Shown here: positions 1 to 11,001 of the stretch, piece after piece
How positions within the stretch are numbered: position 1 is the first letter of the stretch
Layout: each line of letters begins with the position of its first letter
NCBI GenBank assembly: GCA_030655755.1
Contig: JAUSOQ010000033.1
Coordinates: 1 to 42,424, forward strand
Reading direction: 5' to 3'
DNA from: Coriobacteriia bacterium
GTDB lineage: Bacteria; Actinomycetota; Coriobacteriia; Anaerosomatales; Anaerosomataceae
DNA: 42,424 bases
Translations under genes and position numbers: made by a program
Notes under the pieces: generated by a model
What the model was told of the DNA's origin: nothing
Seen by the model: only the letters and a program-made list of their open reading frames with translations
Database searches by the model: none

Positions 1-1989
<1,989 letters not shown>

Positions 1990-2061
1990 TTACAATTCTT
2001 TTACGACAGAATTTATCTACTTTTCAAAGATCTCTTGAGCTAAAGCTACAAGTTTTTAGAA

Positions 2062-2139
<78 letters not shown>

Positions 2140-2230
2140 TAAATACAAAAGACAAAAAAGTCTTTCAAAACTGAATATGATGAGTATATTTGGAAATTTT
2201 AGATACTTTTACGTATCTGCCTTTCTCCTT

Positions 2231-3750
<1,520 letters not shown>

Positions 3751-3981
3751 AAGATGTCACAGGGCAAGCCCTGTGTTCTACAGAAGAATCGGACCTGGAA
3801 GATCCGGAGTGATCCACCTACACCGGTAAGGAGGCCGATGTGGTTTGAATCGTTACGATCGCGTCGGATTGACCTGTTGACCGGTCCTCTCGACACGACG
3901 GGTTCATATGGTCTGTTTTTGCAGACCTTACTGGCTTCATCACAGTATCCAGTTTTCAAGGTTCAGGCGCAGCGAGGGGAT
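3751..3981 (-). other. rRNA operon leader (transcribed spacer upstream of 16S)
   Basis: This non-coding stretch lies between the rRNA promoter and 16S. On the complement it carries the leader-like CCTTGAAAACTGGATA (about 3944-3961), a common feature just upstream of 16S in Gram-positive bacteria. It also has two clean hairpins: GGTCTG/CAGACC around a T-rich loop (3910-3927) and CACAGGGC/GCCCTGTG with a 2-nt loop (3758-3775). These probably belong to antitermination and RNase III processing. Composition matches the high-GC flank rather than the 16S, so it is probably the host's own leader. ORFs drawn across it have no protein character. Confidence 0.6.
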
Positions 3982-4010
3982 ACGTTACGTGTCTTCCCTC
4001 TCGCTGTCAA
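3982..4010 (-). promoter_or_regulatory. sigma-70-type promoter of the rRNA operon
   Basis: On the complement a perfect -35 TTGACA (4005-4010) is followed by a 17-base spacer and -10 TAACGT (3982-3987). It points toward the 16S gene and sits about 230 bases upstream of it, directly before the leader with the CTTGAAAACTGGAT motif. Spacing and -35 are near ideal, as expected for a strong stable-RNA promoter. No start site was measured. Confidence 0.7.
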
Positions 4011-4076
4011 CGGCTTCTCCAGACGTTCTTCAACGTTGTTTGCGACTCGAAACCAGCAACCACTCATCCAGGCATT

Positions 4077-4109
4077 GAAAACGCCCCCGGATTCGCGTCT
4101 CGGAGGCGT
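4077..4109 (-). terminator. intrinsic terminator downstream of tyrS
   Basis: On the complement the arm ACGCCTCCG pairs with CGGGGGCGT (one G-T pair) around a loop of roughly a dozen bases, and TTTTC follows immediately. It lies about 225 bases after the tyrS stop and just before the rRNA promoter, so it insulates the two units. A second hairpin without a T-tract (GCCATC/GATGGC, 4127-4142) lies just upstream of it. Confidence 0.65.
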
Positions 4110-4229
4110 CAGGCGGACTCACGGCCGCCATCTTTAGATGGCCCGTTACCCTATCCGATTGACCCCACCGAAATGTGCTTTTTCAAAATCGCGCTCCACT
4201 CGTTGAAACGCTCTGGAAGCAGCTTGAAT

Positions 4230-4258
4230 ACTCTAGCACTCGCCTTACACCTGCGCAA
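4230..4258 (-). promoter_or_regulatory. candidate promoter between tyrS and the rRNA terminator
   Basis: On the complement TTGCGC (4253-4258), a 17-base spacer ending in TGC, and TAGAGT (4230-4235) form an extended -10 promoter-like element. It lies downstream of the tyrS stop and upstream of the terminator at 4077-4109. Transcription from here would make an RNA of roughly 150 nt ending at that terminator, or act as a distal rRNA promoter if the terminator is read through. The prediction is by eye only. Confidence 0.35.
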
Positions 4259-4333
4259 GCACATCCGGATACCTTTCCGGCAGATTGTTCCTTCCCTGTC
4301 CGGCGAGGCGCAAAACCACCGCTCAGAGCTGCT

Positions 4334-5539
4334 TCAGAGCTGCTTGGGACGGGCAAATCGACGCCTTCCGACCTGCAACACACGACCGTTGACAACGTCT
4401 TGGGCAACGTCATACAGCCCAGCGGTGAGTACCGCTCCATCGATGCGCACGGCACCCTGGTCGATCATACGACGTCCCTCAGAGTTGGAAGAGACCAGCC
4501 CGAGCGAAGTAAGCAGCGCCGGCAGATGCACGGTATCCGCAAGTTCAACTTCGACTTCCGTAACATCTTCTGGCACGTCGTGTTGCTTGAACACACGATC
4601 GAAGGATGCCTCGGCCATCTCGGCCATCTCGGTGGAGTTGTACAGCGTCACGATCTCGCGCGCCAATCTGCGCTTCATGGTATTGGGGTGCAGTGAACCT
4701 TCGGCAAGCCCTGATTCGATCCCGTCGATCTCGTCCACCGGAAGTGCGGTGCACAGTCTGTAGTACTTGATCATCAGCCCGTCGGGTATCGACATGACCT
4801 TGCCGAACAGGTCGTCAGGTGCGTCTGTGAGCCCGATGTAGTTCCCGTAGCTCTTGCTCATCTTCTGGATACCGTCGGTGCCCTCGAGCAAGGGCAGGGT
4901 CAGGCAGACCTGCGGTTCAAGGTCCATCTTCTCCATCAGTTCACGCCCGGCGAGAAGATTGAAGAGCTGATCGGTACCCCCGAGCTCGACATCGGCCCCG
5001 ATGACGACCGAGTCATACGCTTGGGCCACCGGATACAGGAGTTCGTGCAGCGAGATACCGATGCCTTCTCGGTATCGCTTGGAAAAATCATCACGCTCAA
5101 GAATGCGCGCAACAGTGAACCGACTCGTCAGTCTGAGAAGTTCCTCAAAACCCAGCGGGCCGAGCCATTCGGAATTCCTACGCATCTCGGTACGTTCCGG
5201 GTCCAGGATCTTGTACGCCTGCTCTATATAGGTAGTAGCGTTCGCTTCCACCTGCTCGGGCGTAAGGGGCGGGCGAGTCGCACTGCGACCAGACGGATCG
5301 CCTATCAGCGCAGTGAAATCTCCGATGATGAGGACGACGCGATGACCAAGGTCCTGGAACTGACGCAGCTTGCGCAACGGAACCGCATGGCCGAGGTGAA
5401 GATCGGGCGCGGTGGGGTCGACGCCGAGTTTGATAGTCAGTGGACGCCCAGTGTCCAGTTTCTTGACGAGATCTTGTTCGGGCACCAGACCGGCGATGCC
5501 GCTCTTGACGACGCGGAGCTGCTCGAGGGAGCTTGCCAC
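4334..5539 (-). CDS. tyrS: tyrosyl-tRNA synthetase (TyrRS)
   Basis: Class I aminoacyl-tRNA synthetase that charges tRNA-Tyr with tyrosine in the cytoplasm. The protein shows the HIGH-type motif HLGH in the Rossmann fold, GGTDQ in the middle, the KMSKS motif exactly, and a C-terminal S4 RNA-binding domain over about the last 60 residues. From the GTG at 5539 the length is 401 residues, normal for the family. I chose this start because AGGAGG (5551-5556) lies 11 bases upstream. An ATG at 5581 would add 14 residues (MHAAGVHKEEVRPH) but has no ribosome site. It is a single-gene unit ending at the terminator 4077-4109 and divergent from the PBP gene to its right. Function is certain; only the start is open. 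Confidence 0.96.
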   Translation of the reverse strand: MASSLEQLRVVKSGIAGLVPEQDLVKKLDTGRPLTIKLGVDPTAPDLHLGHAVPLRKLRQFQDLGHRVVLIIGDFTALIGDPSGRSATRPPLTPEQVEANATTYIEQAYKILDPERTEMRRNSEWLGPLGFEELLRLTSRFTVARILERDDFSKRYREGIGISLHELLYPVAQAYDSVVIGADVELGGTDQLFNLLAGRELMEKMDLEPQVCLTLPLLEGTDGIQKMSKSYGNYIGLTDAPDDLFGKVMSIPDGLMIKYYRLCTALPVDEIDGIESGLAEGSLHPNTMKRRLAREIVTLYNSTEMAEMAEASFDRVFKQHDVPEDVTEVEVELADTVHLPALLTSLGLVSSNSEGRRMIDQGAVRIDGAVLTAGLYDVAQDVVNGRVLQVGRRRFARPKQL

Positions 5540-5639
5540 GTGGGGTCGTACCTCCTCTTTGTGCACCCCCGCCGCGTGCATCCGGCCCGTTACCGAACCG
5601 TGACCGCCACGCAGGTGCTTAGCTCATCGTTTGCAGGTC

Positions 5640-5645
5640 ATACTA
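5640..5645 (-). promoter_or_regulatory. possible extended -10 for tyrS
   Basis: The complement reads TGCTAGTAT, an extended -10 (TGn plus TAGTAT), about 100 bases before the preferred tyrS start. No good -35 is visible. No T-box motif was found in the leader, in contrast to pheS. Confidence 0.25.
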
Positions 5646-5763
5646 GCACGAAGAACGGCGCCGTCCTCGGCCATCAGGTACAGTATTGCCGGGAGCGTGA
5701 GCCGTTTCTTGGTGCAGAAGACCACGGCCTCCCCGAGTCGTAGAGGACGGACACCGGATACCC

Positions 5764-8433
5764 ATGGATGACTTCGACCGCAATGCACGTCGTACGCCCT
5801 CATCGGGTGGCGACCGCAAAAACCCCAAACTCCGACCGCGTCCGCGTTCCGGCGCGCAGCCGACTCAACGCAAGCGGACAGCACAGCCAGCGCAACGCAA
5901 GCGGACGTCCACTGGTCAGAGCGGTTCGCGTATTGCGCCCCAACGCCGATCAGGCGCAGGCCAGCGCCGACCTTCCAGCGCGAAGACTGCCGGCCGCAAA
6001 CCTAAACCTCCTCGTAGCCGCTGGCGCAAGGTGTTGCGCATCATGCTGATCGCCGCGGCGCTTGGACTCGTGGGCGGACTCATCGCAGTCGGCATCGTGT
6101 ACGCCTCCGTGACCAAAGACCTCCCGGACCTCCAGAACCCCACCAAGGGACGCGACCAGACAAGCGTCGTCTACGCCCGCGACGGCGCAGTGATCACAGA
6201 GTTGTTCGCCGAACAGAACCGTACCGACGTCACCTTCGTTCAGATCCCCGTCCAACTGCGCCAGGCGGTCATCTCCACCGAGGACCAGCGCTTCTACGAG
6301 CACAACGGTGTGGACCCACTCGGCATCGCCCGCGCACTGTGGGTCGACGTCACGCAGGGCAAACGACACGGCGGCTCGACCATCACGCAGCAGTACGTCG
6401 TCAACACCTTCGTCGAGCGCGAGAGCACTGTGACGCGCAAGCTCAAGGAAGCGATACTCGCGTATCGACTGGAGAAGGAGTACTCGAAAGACGAGATATT
6501 GACGATGTACCTGAACACCATCTACTTCGGCCATGGAGCGTATGGCGTGCAGTCCGCCGCAGAGACCTACTTCGGCAAGAATGTAGAAGACCTCACGCTG
6601 GCTGAATGCGCCATGATCGGTGGCGTCATCAAGGCACCCGGACGCTACTCCCCGCGAATCGATCCTGACGCCGCCAAGGTGCGCCGGGACACCGTGCTCG
6701 GCCAGATGCTTGAAGAAGCCTATGTCGACCAGGCCGAACACGACGCGGCAGTCGCCGAGGAGTTCACTCTCGCGCAGCCGAAAGTCGACACGGTCACACC
6801 CGCGCCCTACTTCGTGGAGTGGGTGAAGCAGACCCTCATCGATGAGTACGGGCCCGACATGGTCTTCAAGGGCGGCCTGCACATCACGACCACGATCGAC
6901 CTTCGTATGCAGCAAGCTGCCGAGGACGCCATCGCCGCCGAGCTTGACCGTGAGGACGACCCATCGGCGTCCTTGGTGGCTATCGATCCGAGCACCGGCG
7001 AAGTACTCGCGATGGTGGGCGGGCGCGACTTCGCGATACAGCAATACAACGTCGCAGTGCAGGGTCACCGGCAGCCGGGCTCATCGTTCAAGCCATTCGT
7101 TCTCGTGACCGGTCTTGAGAACGGCGTACTCCCCGAACAGACCTACGAGTCCGGACCCGCCAGACTAGACATCCCCGGCGGGCAGGTATGGAAGGTCACC
7201 GGCACCTCGGCCGGCGGACTGATGCGATTGCGCCAGGCCACGGAGAAGTCGGTGAACTCGGTCTTCGCGCAACTCATTCTCGAAGTGGGCGCCGACACCG
7301 TGGTCGAAACGGCACACCGTCTCGGCATCACGAGCGAAGTGGAGGCCGTGCCGGCGATCGCGCTTGGCGGACTGAGGACAGGTGTGACGCCGCTCGAGAT
7401 GGCATCAGCGTATGGGACTCTGGCCAACCAAGGGACACACATCCCGCCATACGGCATCCTCGAAGTGAAAGACGCTACGGGGGAGATCTTGGAGACTGCG
7501 GACGCTGAAGGCACGGAGGCCATCTCCCCCGCTGTCGCATACCTCACCACGGACATGCTGGAGGGAGTCATCACAAAGGGTACGGGCACGGCGGCCAAGA
7601 TCGGTCGGCCCGCTGTCGGCAAGACCGGGACCACGCAGAAGTACCGCGACGCATGGTTCTGCGGCTACACGCCCCAGATCACCGCATCAGTGTGGGTCGG
7701 CTACGTCGAAGGTCAGATCGAGATGAGCGACGTGCATGGTCGCAAAGTGACCGGCGGTTCCTTCCCCGCCGAGATCTGGGCCCGCTTCATGAAGGCCGCC
7801 TTGGACGGCCAGCCGAAGGAAGACTTCGAACGGCCGAAGGGGCTCACCTCGGTCAGCATCTGCCTCGAATCGGGGCAGCTGGCCACCGAGTTCTGTGAGA
7901 AGACCGGCTCCGCGCTGTTCCTCGTCGGACACACTCCTGTCGAATGCGAGCTGCATACAGGTCCGACGCAAGTCGAACTCCCCAACTTCATCGGCATGAC
8001 AAAGGAGGCCGCGATCGCACTCCTGAACAACCTCATGCTGTTGTTCAAAGTGGAGGAGCAGGAGATGGCGGGTGTACCCGCCGGAATCGTTGGTGACCAG
8101 GATCCGCGATATCCCAGCACCGTGACGACAAACACCGTCATCACGCTGTATGTATCGAAGGGAGCACCGGCTGCCCTGCCGCCTGTCGCGTCGTTCGTCT
8201 ACGCACCCCAAGCACCTAAGCCTAACGACCAGATCACCTTCGATGCTTCGGAGTCCGAAGACGACGGCGAGATCATAAAATACGCGTGGGAGTTCGACGA
8301 CTCATCACCACTTGCCGAAGGAGTCATCGTGAAGCACTCTTTCACTGCCGCTGGCAAGTACACTGTCACTCTATGGGTGACCGACAATAGCGGTCAGGTC
8401 TCCAGCCTGCCTGTGGTCATCGAGGTCGAGTAG
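5764..8433 (+). CDS. class A penicillin-binding protein with PASTA and PKD domains
   Basis: Bifunctional peptidoglycan glycosyltransferase/transpeptidase, 889 residues, anchored in the cytoplasmic membrane. In order: a basic, Pro/Gln-rich cytoplasmic tail (1-88) with an imperfect QRKRT repeat; one membrane span (about 90-114); a GT51 domain with EDQRFYEH (catalytic Glu about 173) and GGSTITQQ (203-210); a transpeptidase domain with SSFK (440-443), SVN (496-498) and KTGTT (620-624); a PASTA domain (about 735-800); and a PKD-like Ig fold (about 806-889) with FDASESEDDGEI and the typical YAWEFDD and HSFTAAGKYTVTLWV. All catalytic motifs are intact. A C-terminal PKD domain is unusual in this family. 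It ends 2 bases before the convergent U32 gene. No strong ribosome site precedes the ATG, so the start is moderately sure. Confidence 0.95.
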   Translation: MDDFDRNARRTPSSGGDRKNPKLRPRPRSGAQPTQRKRTAQPAQRKRTSTGQSGSRIAPQRRSGAGQRRPSSAKTAGRKPKPPRSRWRKVLRIMLIAAALGLVGGLIAVGIVYASVTKDLPDLQNPTKGRDQTSVVYARDGAVITELFAEQNRTDVTFVQIPVQLRQAVISTEDQRFYEHNGVDPLGIARALWVDVTQGKRHGGSTITQQYVVNTFVERESTVTRKLKEAILAYRLEKEYSKDEILTMYLNTIYFGHGAYGVQSAAETYFGKNVEDLTLAECAMIGGVIKAPGRYSPRIDPDAAKVRRDTVLGQMLEEAYVDQAEHDAAVAEEFTLAQPKVDTVTPAPYFVEWVKQTLIDEYGPDMVFKGGLHITTTIDLRMQQAAEDAIAAELDREDDPSASLVAIDPSTGEVLAMVGGRDFAIQQYNVAVQGHRQPGSSFKPFVLVTGLENGVLPEQTYESGPARLDIPGGQVWKVTGTSAGGLMRLRQATEKSVNSVFAQLILEVGADTVVETAHRLGITSEVEAVPAIALGGLRTGVTPLEMASAYGTLANQGTHIPPYGILEVKDATGEILETADAEGTEAISPAVAYLTTDMLEGVITKGTGTAAKIGRPAVGKTGTTQKYRDAWFCGYTPQITASVWVGYVEGQIEMSDVHGRKVTGGSFPAEIWARFMKAALDGQPKEDFERPKGLTSVSICLESGQLATEFCEKTGSALFLVGHTPVECELHTGPTQVELPNFIGMTKEAAIALLNNLMLLFKVEEQEMAGVPAGIVGDQDPRYPSTVTTNTVITLYVSKGAPAALPPVASFVYAPQAPKPNDQITFDASESEDDGEIIKYAWEFDDSSPLAEGVIVKHSFTAAGKYTVTLWVTDNSGQVSSLPVVIEVE

Positions 8434-8435
8434 AC

Positions 8436-10859
8436 TCAACGCACCCCGCGGAAGAAGTGTCCGCTCGTCGCCGGCGCCACAATCGGCTCGGCGACGGATG
8501 CACCCCCTGCGAGAGCCACGTCAAGCATAGCGCGATATGCGGAAACGATACGTGCGTGCTCGGCGGCATCCTCGATGGTGAAGTCGAGCCGCACTGCGGA
8601 CACGCCGGTCGCAAGCACATCACCGAGCGCGCGAGCCAGATCGAGCGTGACCGCATTGTACACATGGCTGCGACCGGTGATATCTGTAAGGACCGGGAAC
8701 TCATAGCCCTTCTCATCACGCAGAACCCATGCATGTATCCGGTGCTCACAAGAGTCGCACTTACGGGTACAACCGCCTGCGTTCTGCAACACACACCGCT
8801 CGGCCACCATGAGTTCCACTCGACCGTACACAACGACACCGACCGGTACTGGCGACCCGACACATAGGGCGGTCAACTGCGAGGCGGTCAGCTCGTGAGA
8901 CGCCCAGAGCGACGCCGCTCCCAAAGCATCGACTGCTTCCGCGGCCCATGGGTTCACGATGTTGAGTGGCCAGTCGGCCGACACGCGAGTATCTCGGACG
9001 ACTGCTTCACGCATGACGCCGAGATTGCCAGCCACGGCCGGAGCGTCTTGAGTGCAGAAGGACAAGAGTGCAGCGACATCTTCCTCGTGTGCGACCCTCG
9101 GCAGTAGTGGTGTCACGGCTACTGGCAGCAACGACGCATCGTCGGCTGATGTCACTCGTAGAAGGACCCTGTCTGCACCGGCATCCAGGCATGCCTGGGC
9201 CATTGCGACGTCTCCCACACACGCGACCAATTCGACGCCCGGACGCGAGTCCATCCTCGGTCCCGTCGTTGGCACGGTGATAGACTCCCGCTTCTCGCGA
9301 TCCGTCCACGGGACGAGTCGCTCACGGTCCAGTGATCCAAGCGCCTCACGACGAACTGCATGCAGAGTCGAATAGCCGATGCCAGCACCATGCTCCAGAT
9401 CGACGTCGCACTCCTCGACGACATAGCCGGAACCACCGACACGGCCTACATGCTCCGCTACCTCCTCGGCAGACACCGCTTTCGTGCGAGCGGGCTCAAT
9501 GACAGGCCCGAACGCCTCCACGATGACGGCTCCGGCCGTTGCGGTGAGCCTGAGCGGTTCCCCTAGGTGTATGCGCACACCAAGCCGCACCGGCGTTGCA
9601 CGATATTCTATGGCCTCGCGACCCTCGAAGGACCGGCGGGCAAATTGAAGCATGGCGGCGTTTGCCACACGGAACACGCGGTCACCAGCGGAAGTGACTC
9701 CCTCAAGCACGACGCCCACATGAGCACCGGACAGCACGTTCGTACACGCCTCGCCTCGCACCTGCAGCTCCCCTGCCCGTTGTGCGAAACGTCCCCTTCC
9801 CGTCCAGAACTCGATCGTATCGGCCGCATCAAGCGCGCGGTCCAGAGCTATCTCGGCAACGCCACCACTCACCCGCGCAACGCGACCGATGGGAACGCCA
9901 CGGTTGTTCGGCCGGCCGATGTTCATCATGCGTTCGTCGCTGATACCGGCAAGATACGCCTCGCTGAAGCCGCGATTGAACGCCTCCTCGAGTAGTTCCC
10001 ATTCATCATCAGATACTGTGAAGCGATCGGGATCCGCAGCAGCCCGGTCGAGCGCCGCACGGTATACACCGACAACGACCGCGACGTATTCGGGCCCCTT
10101 CATGCGTCCTTCGATCTTGAGCGCTGCGACCCCACTGCGCACCAGAGCGGGAAGTTGGCTGATGCCCGCGAGATCCTTGGGACTGAGAAGGTACCGACCA
10201 TTCGTGTCGATCTCCTCGGCGCCATCACGGACGAGCGTATATGGCAACCGGCACGGTTGAGCGCAGAGTCCGCGATTCGCCGAGCGCCCACCGATGACCG
10301 AAGACATCAAACACTGGCCTGAGTAGCAGTAGCAAAGGGACCCATGGATGAACGACTCGACCTCGACATCAGTCGACCGAGCGATCGTCGAGATCTCGGC
10401 GACCGAAAGCTCGCGCGCAAGCGTGACACGCGAACAACCGAGCTCGGCGAGCATGCGGACCGAAGCGACGTTATGAGCGTCTATCTGCGTCGATGCATGC
10501 AGGCGCACGTTAGGCAGCACGATGCGTAGTACGCGGAGCAGACCGAGATCCTGCACGATCACCGCATCTACGCCGGCCGCCCAGGCGCTGTCGATCAGAT
10601 CGACAGCGTGCCGCATCTCGTCGGGCAGGATCACAACGTTCGCGGTCAGATACACCCTTGCGCCTCGCAAGTGCGCGAACCGCGTGCCTTCGGCAAGCGT
10701 TTCAAGGTCGAAATTCTCCGCACCCCGGCGCGCATTCAGATCACTGAGACCAAGGTAGACGGCATCAGCACCGTTGTTGACTGCGGCGATGAGCGCGCTC
10801 GGTGCACCGGCGGGTGCGAGAAGCTCGGGTACACCTCTTACGGGGTGGGTCTCATGCAT
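8436..10859 (-). CDS. U32 peptidase-family protein (RlhA/YdcP type)
   Basis: An 807-residue, two-part U32 protein. The N-terminal half starts PELLAPAGAP and carries the U32 signature around residues 168-187 (ESFIHGSLCYCYSGQCLMSS), with cysteines at about 176, 178, 183, 199 and 203. The C-terminal half has a second cluster, C689, C697, C701 and C704 (CTRKCDSC). Known relatives with this architecture are collagenase-like U32 proteins; the E. coli member RlhA hydroxylates 23S rRNA and TrhP acts on tRNA U34. An RNA-hydroxylation role is therefore more likely than proteolysis, but this is inferred from the family. GAAGG precedes the ATG. A -10-like TATACT on the complement (10911-10916) with a poor -35 may drive it. 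It is convergent with the first PBP and divergent from the second. Confidence 0.9.
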   Translation of the reverse strand: MHETHPVRGVPELLAPAGAPSALIAAVNNGADAVYLGLSDLNARRGAENFDLETLAEGTRFAHLRGARVYLTANVVILPDEMRHAVDLIDSAWAAGVDAVIVQDLGLLRVLRIVLPNVRLHASTQIDAHNVASVRMLAELGCSRVTLARELSVAEISTIARSTDVEVESFIHGSLCYCYSGQCLMSSVIGGRSANRGLCAQPCRLPYTLVRDGAEEIDTNGRYLLSPKDLAGISQLPALVRSGVAALKIEGRMKGPEYVAVVVGVYRAALDRAAADPDRFTVSDDEWELLEEAFNRGFSEAYLAGISDERMMNIGRPNNRGVPIGRVARVSGGVAEIALDRALDAADTIEFWTGRGRFAQRAGELQVRGEACTNVLSGAHVGVVLEGVTSAGDRVFRVANAAMLQFARRSFEGREAIEYRATPVRLGVRIHLGEPLRLTATAGAVIVEAFGPVIEPARTKAVSAEEVAEHVGRVGGSGYVVEECDVDLEHGAGIGYSTLHAVRREALGSLDRERLVPWTDREKRESITVPTTGPRMDSRPGVELVACVGDVAMAQACLDAGADRVLLRVTSADDASLLPVAVTPLLPRVAHEEDVAALLSFCTQDAPAVAGNLGVMREAVVRDTRVSADWPLNIVNPWAAEAVDALGAASLWASHELTASQLTALCVGSPVPVGVVVYGRVELMVAERCVLQNAGGCTRKCDSCEHRIHAWVLRDEKGYEFPVLTDITGRSHVYNAVTLDLARALGDVLATGVSAVRLDFTIEDAAEHARIVSAYRAMLDVALAGGASVAEPIVAPATSGHFFRGVR

Positions 10860-11001
10860 GACGGTTCGCCTTCAGTAGAGTGAGTGACACACGGCGTCGC
10901 GCCGAACACGAGTATACAATGCCTAGACGACACTTAACGCCGCGACCTGGCATCACGAGGCACAAGCCGCCATAATGGGTCGTCGGACGAAGGGAAGCCT
11001 G

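Noticed and set aside
5624-5884. 86-residue minus-strand ORF between tyrS and the first PBP
   Set aside because: The last 35 codons have GC-rich third positions, but most of the ORF overlaps the PBP N-terminus, no well-spaced ribosome site is seen, and the region also holds the likely tyrS promoter.
5950-7068. 372-residue minus-strand ORF opposite the first PBP
   Set aside because: Antisense shadow of a GC-rich gene; no family features, and the sense strand has full catalytic motifs.
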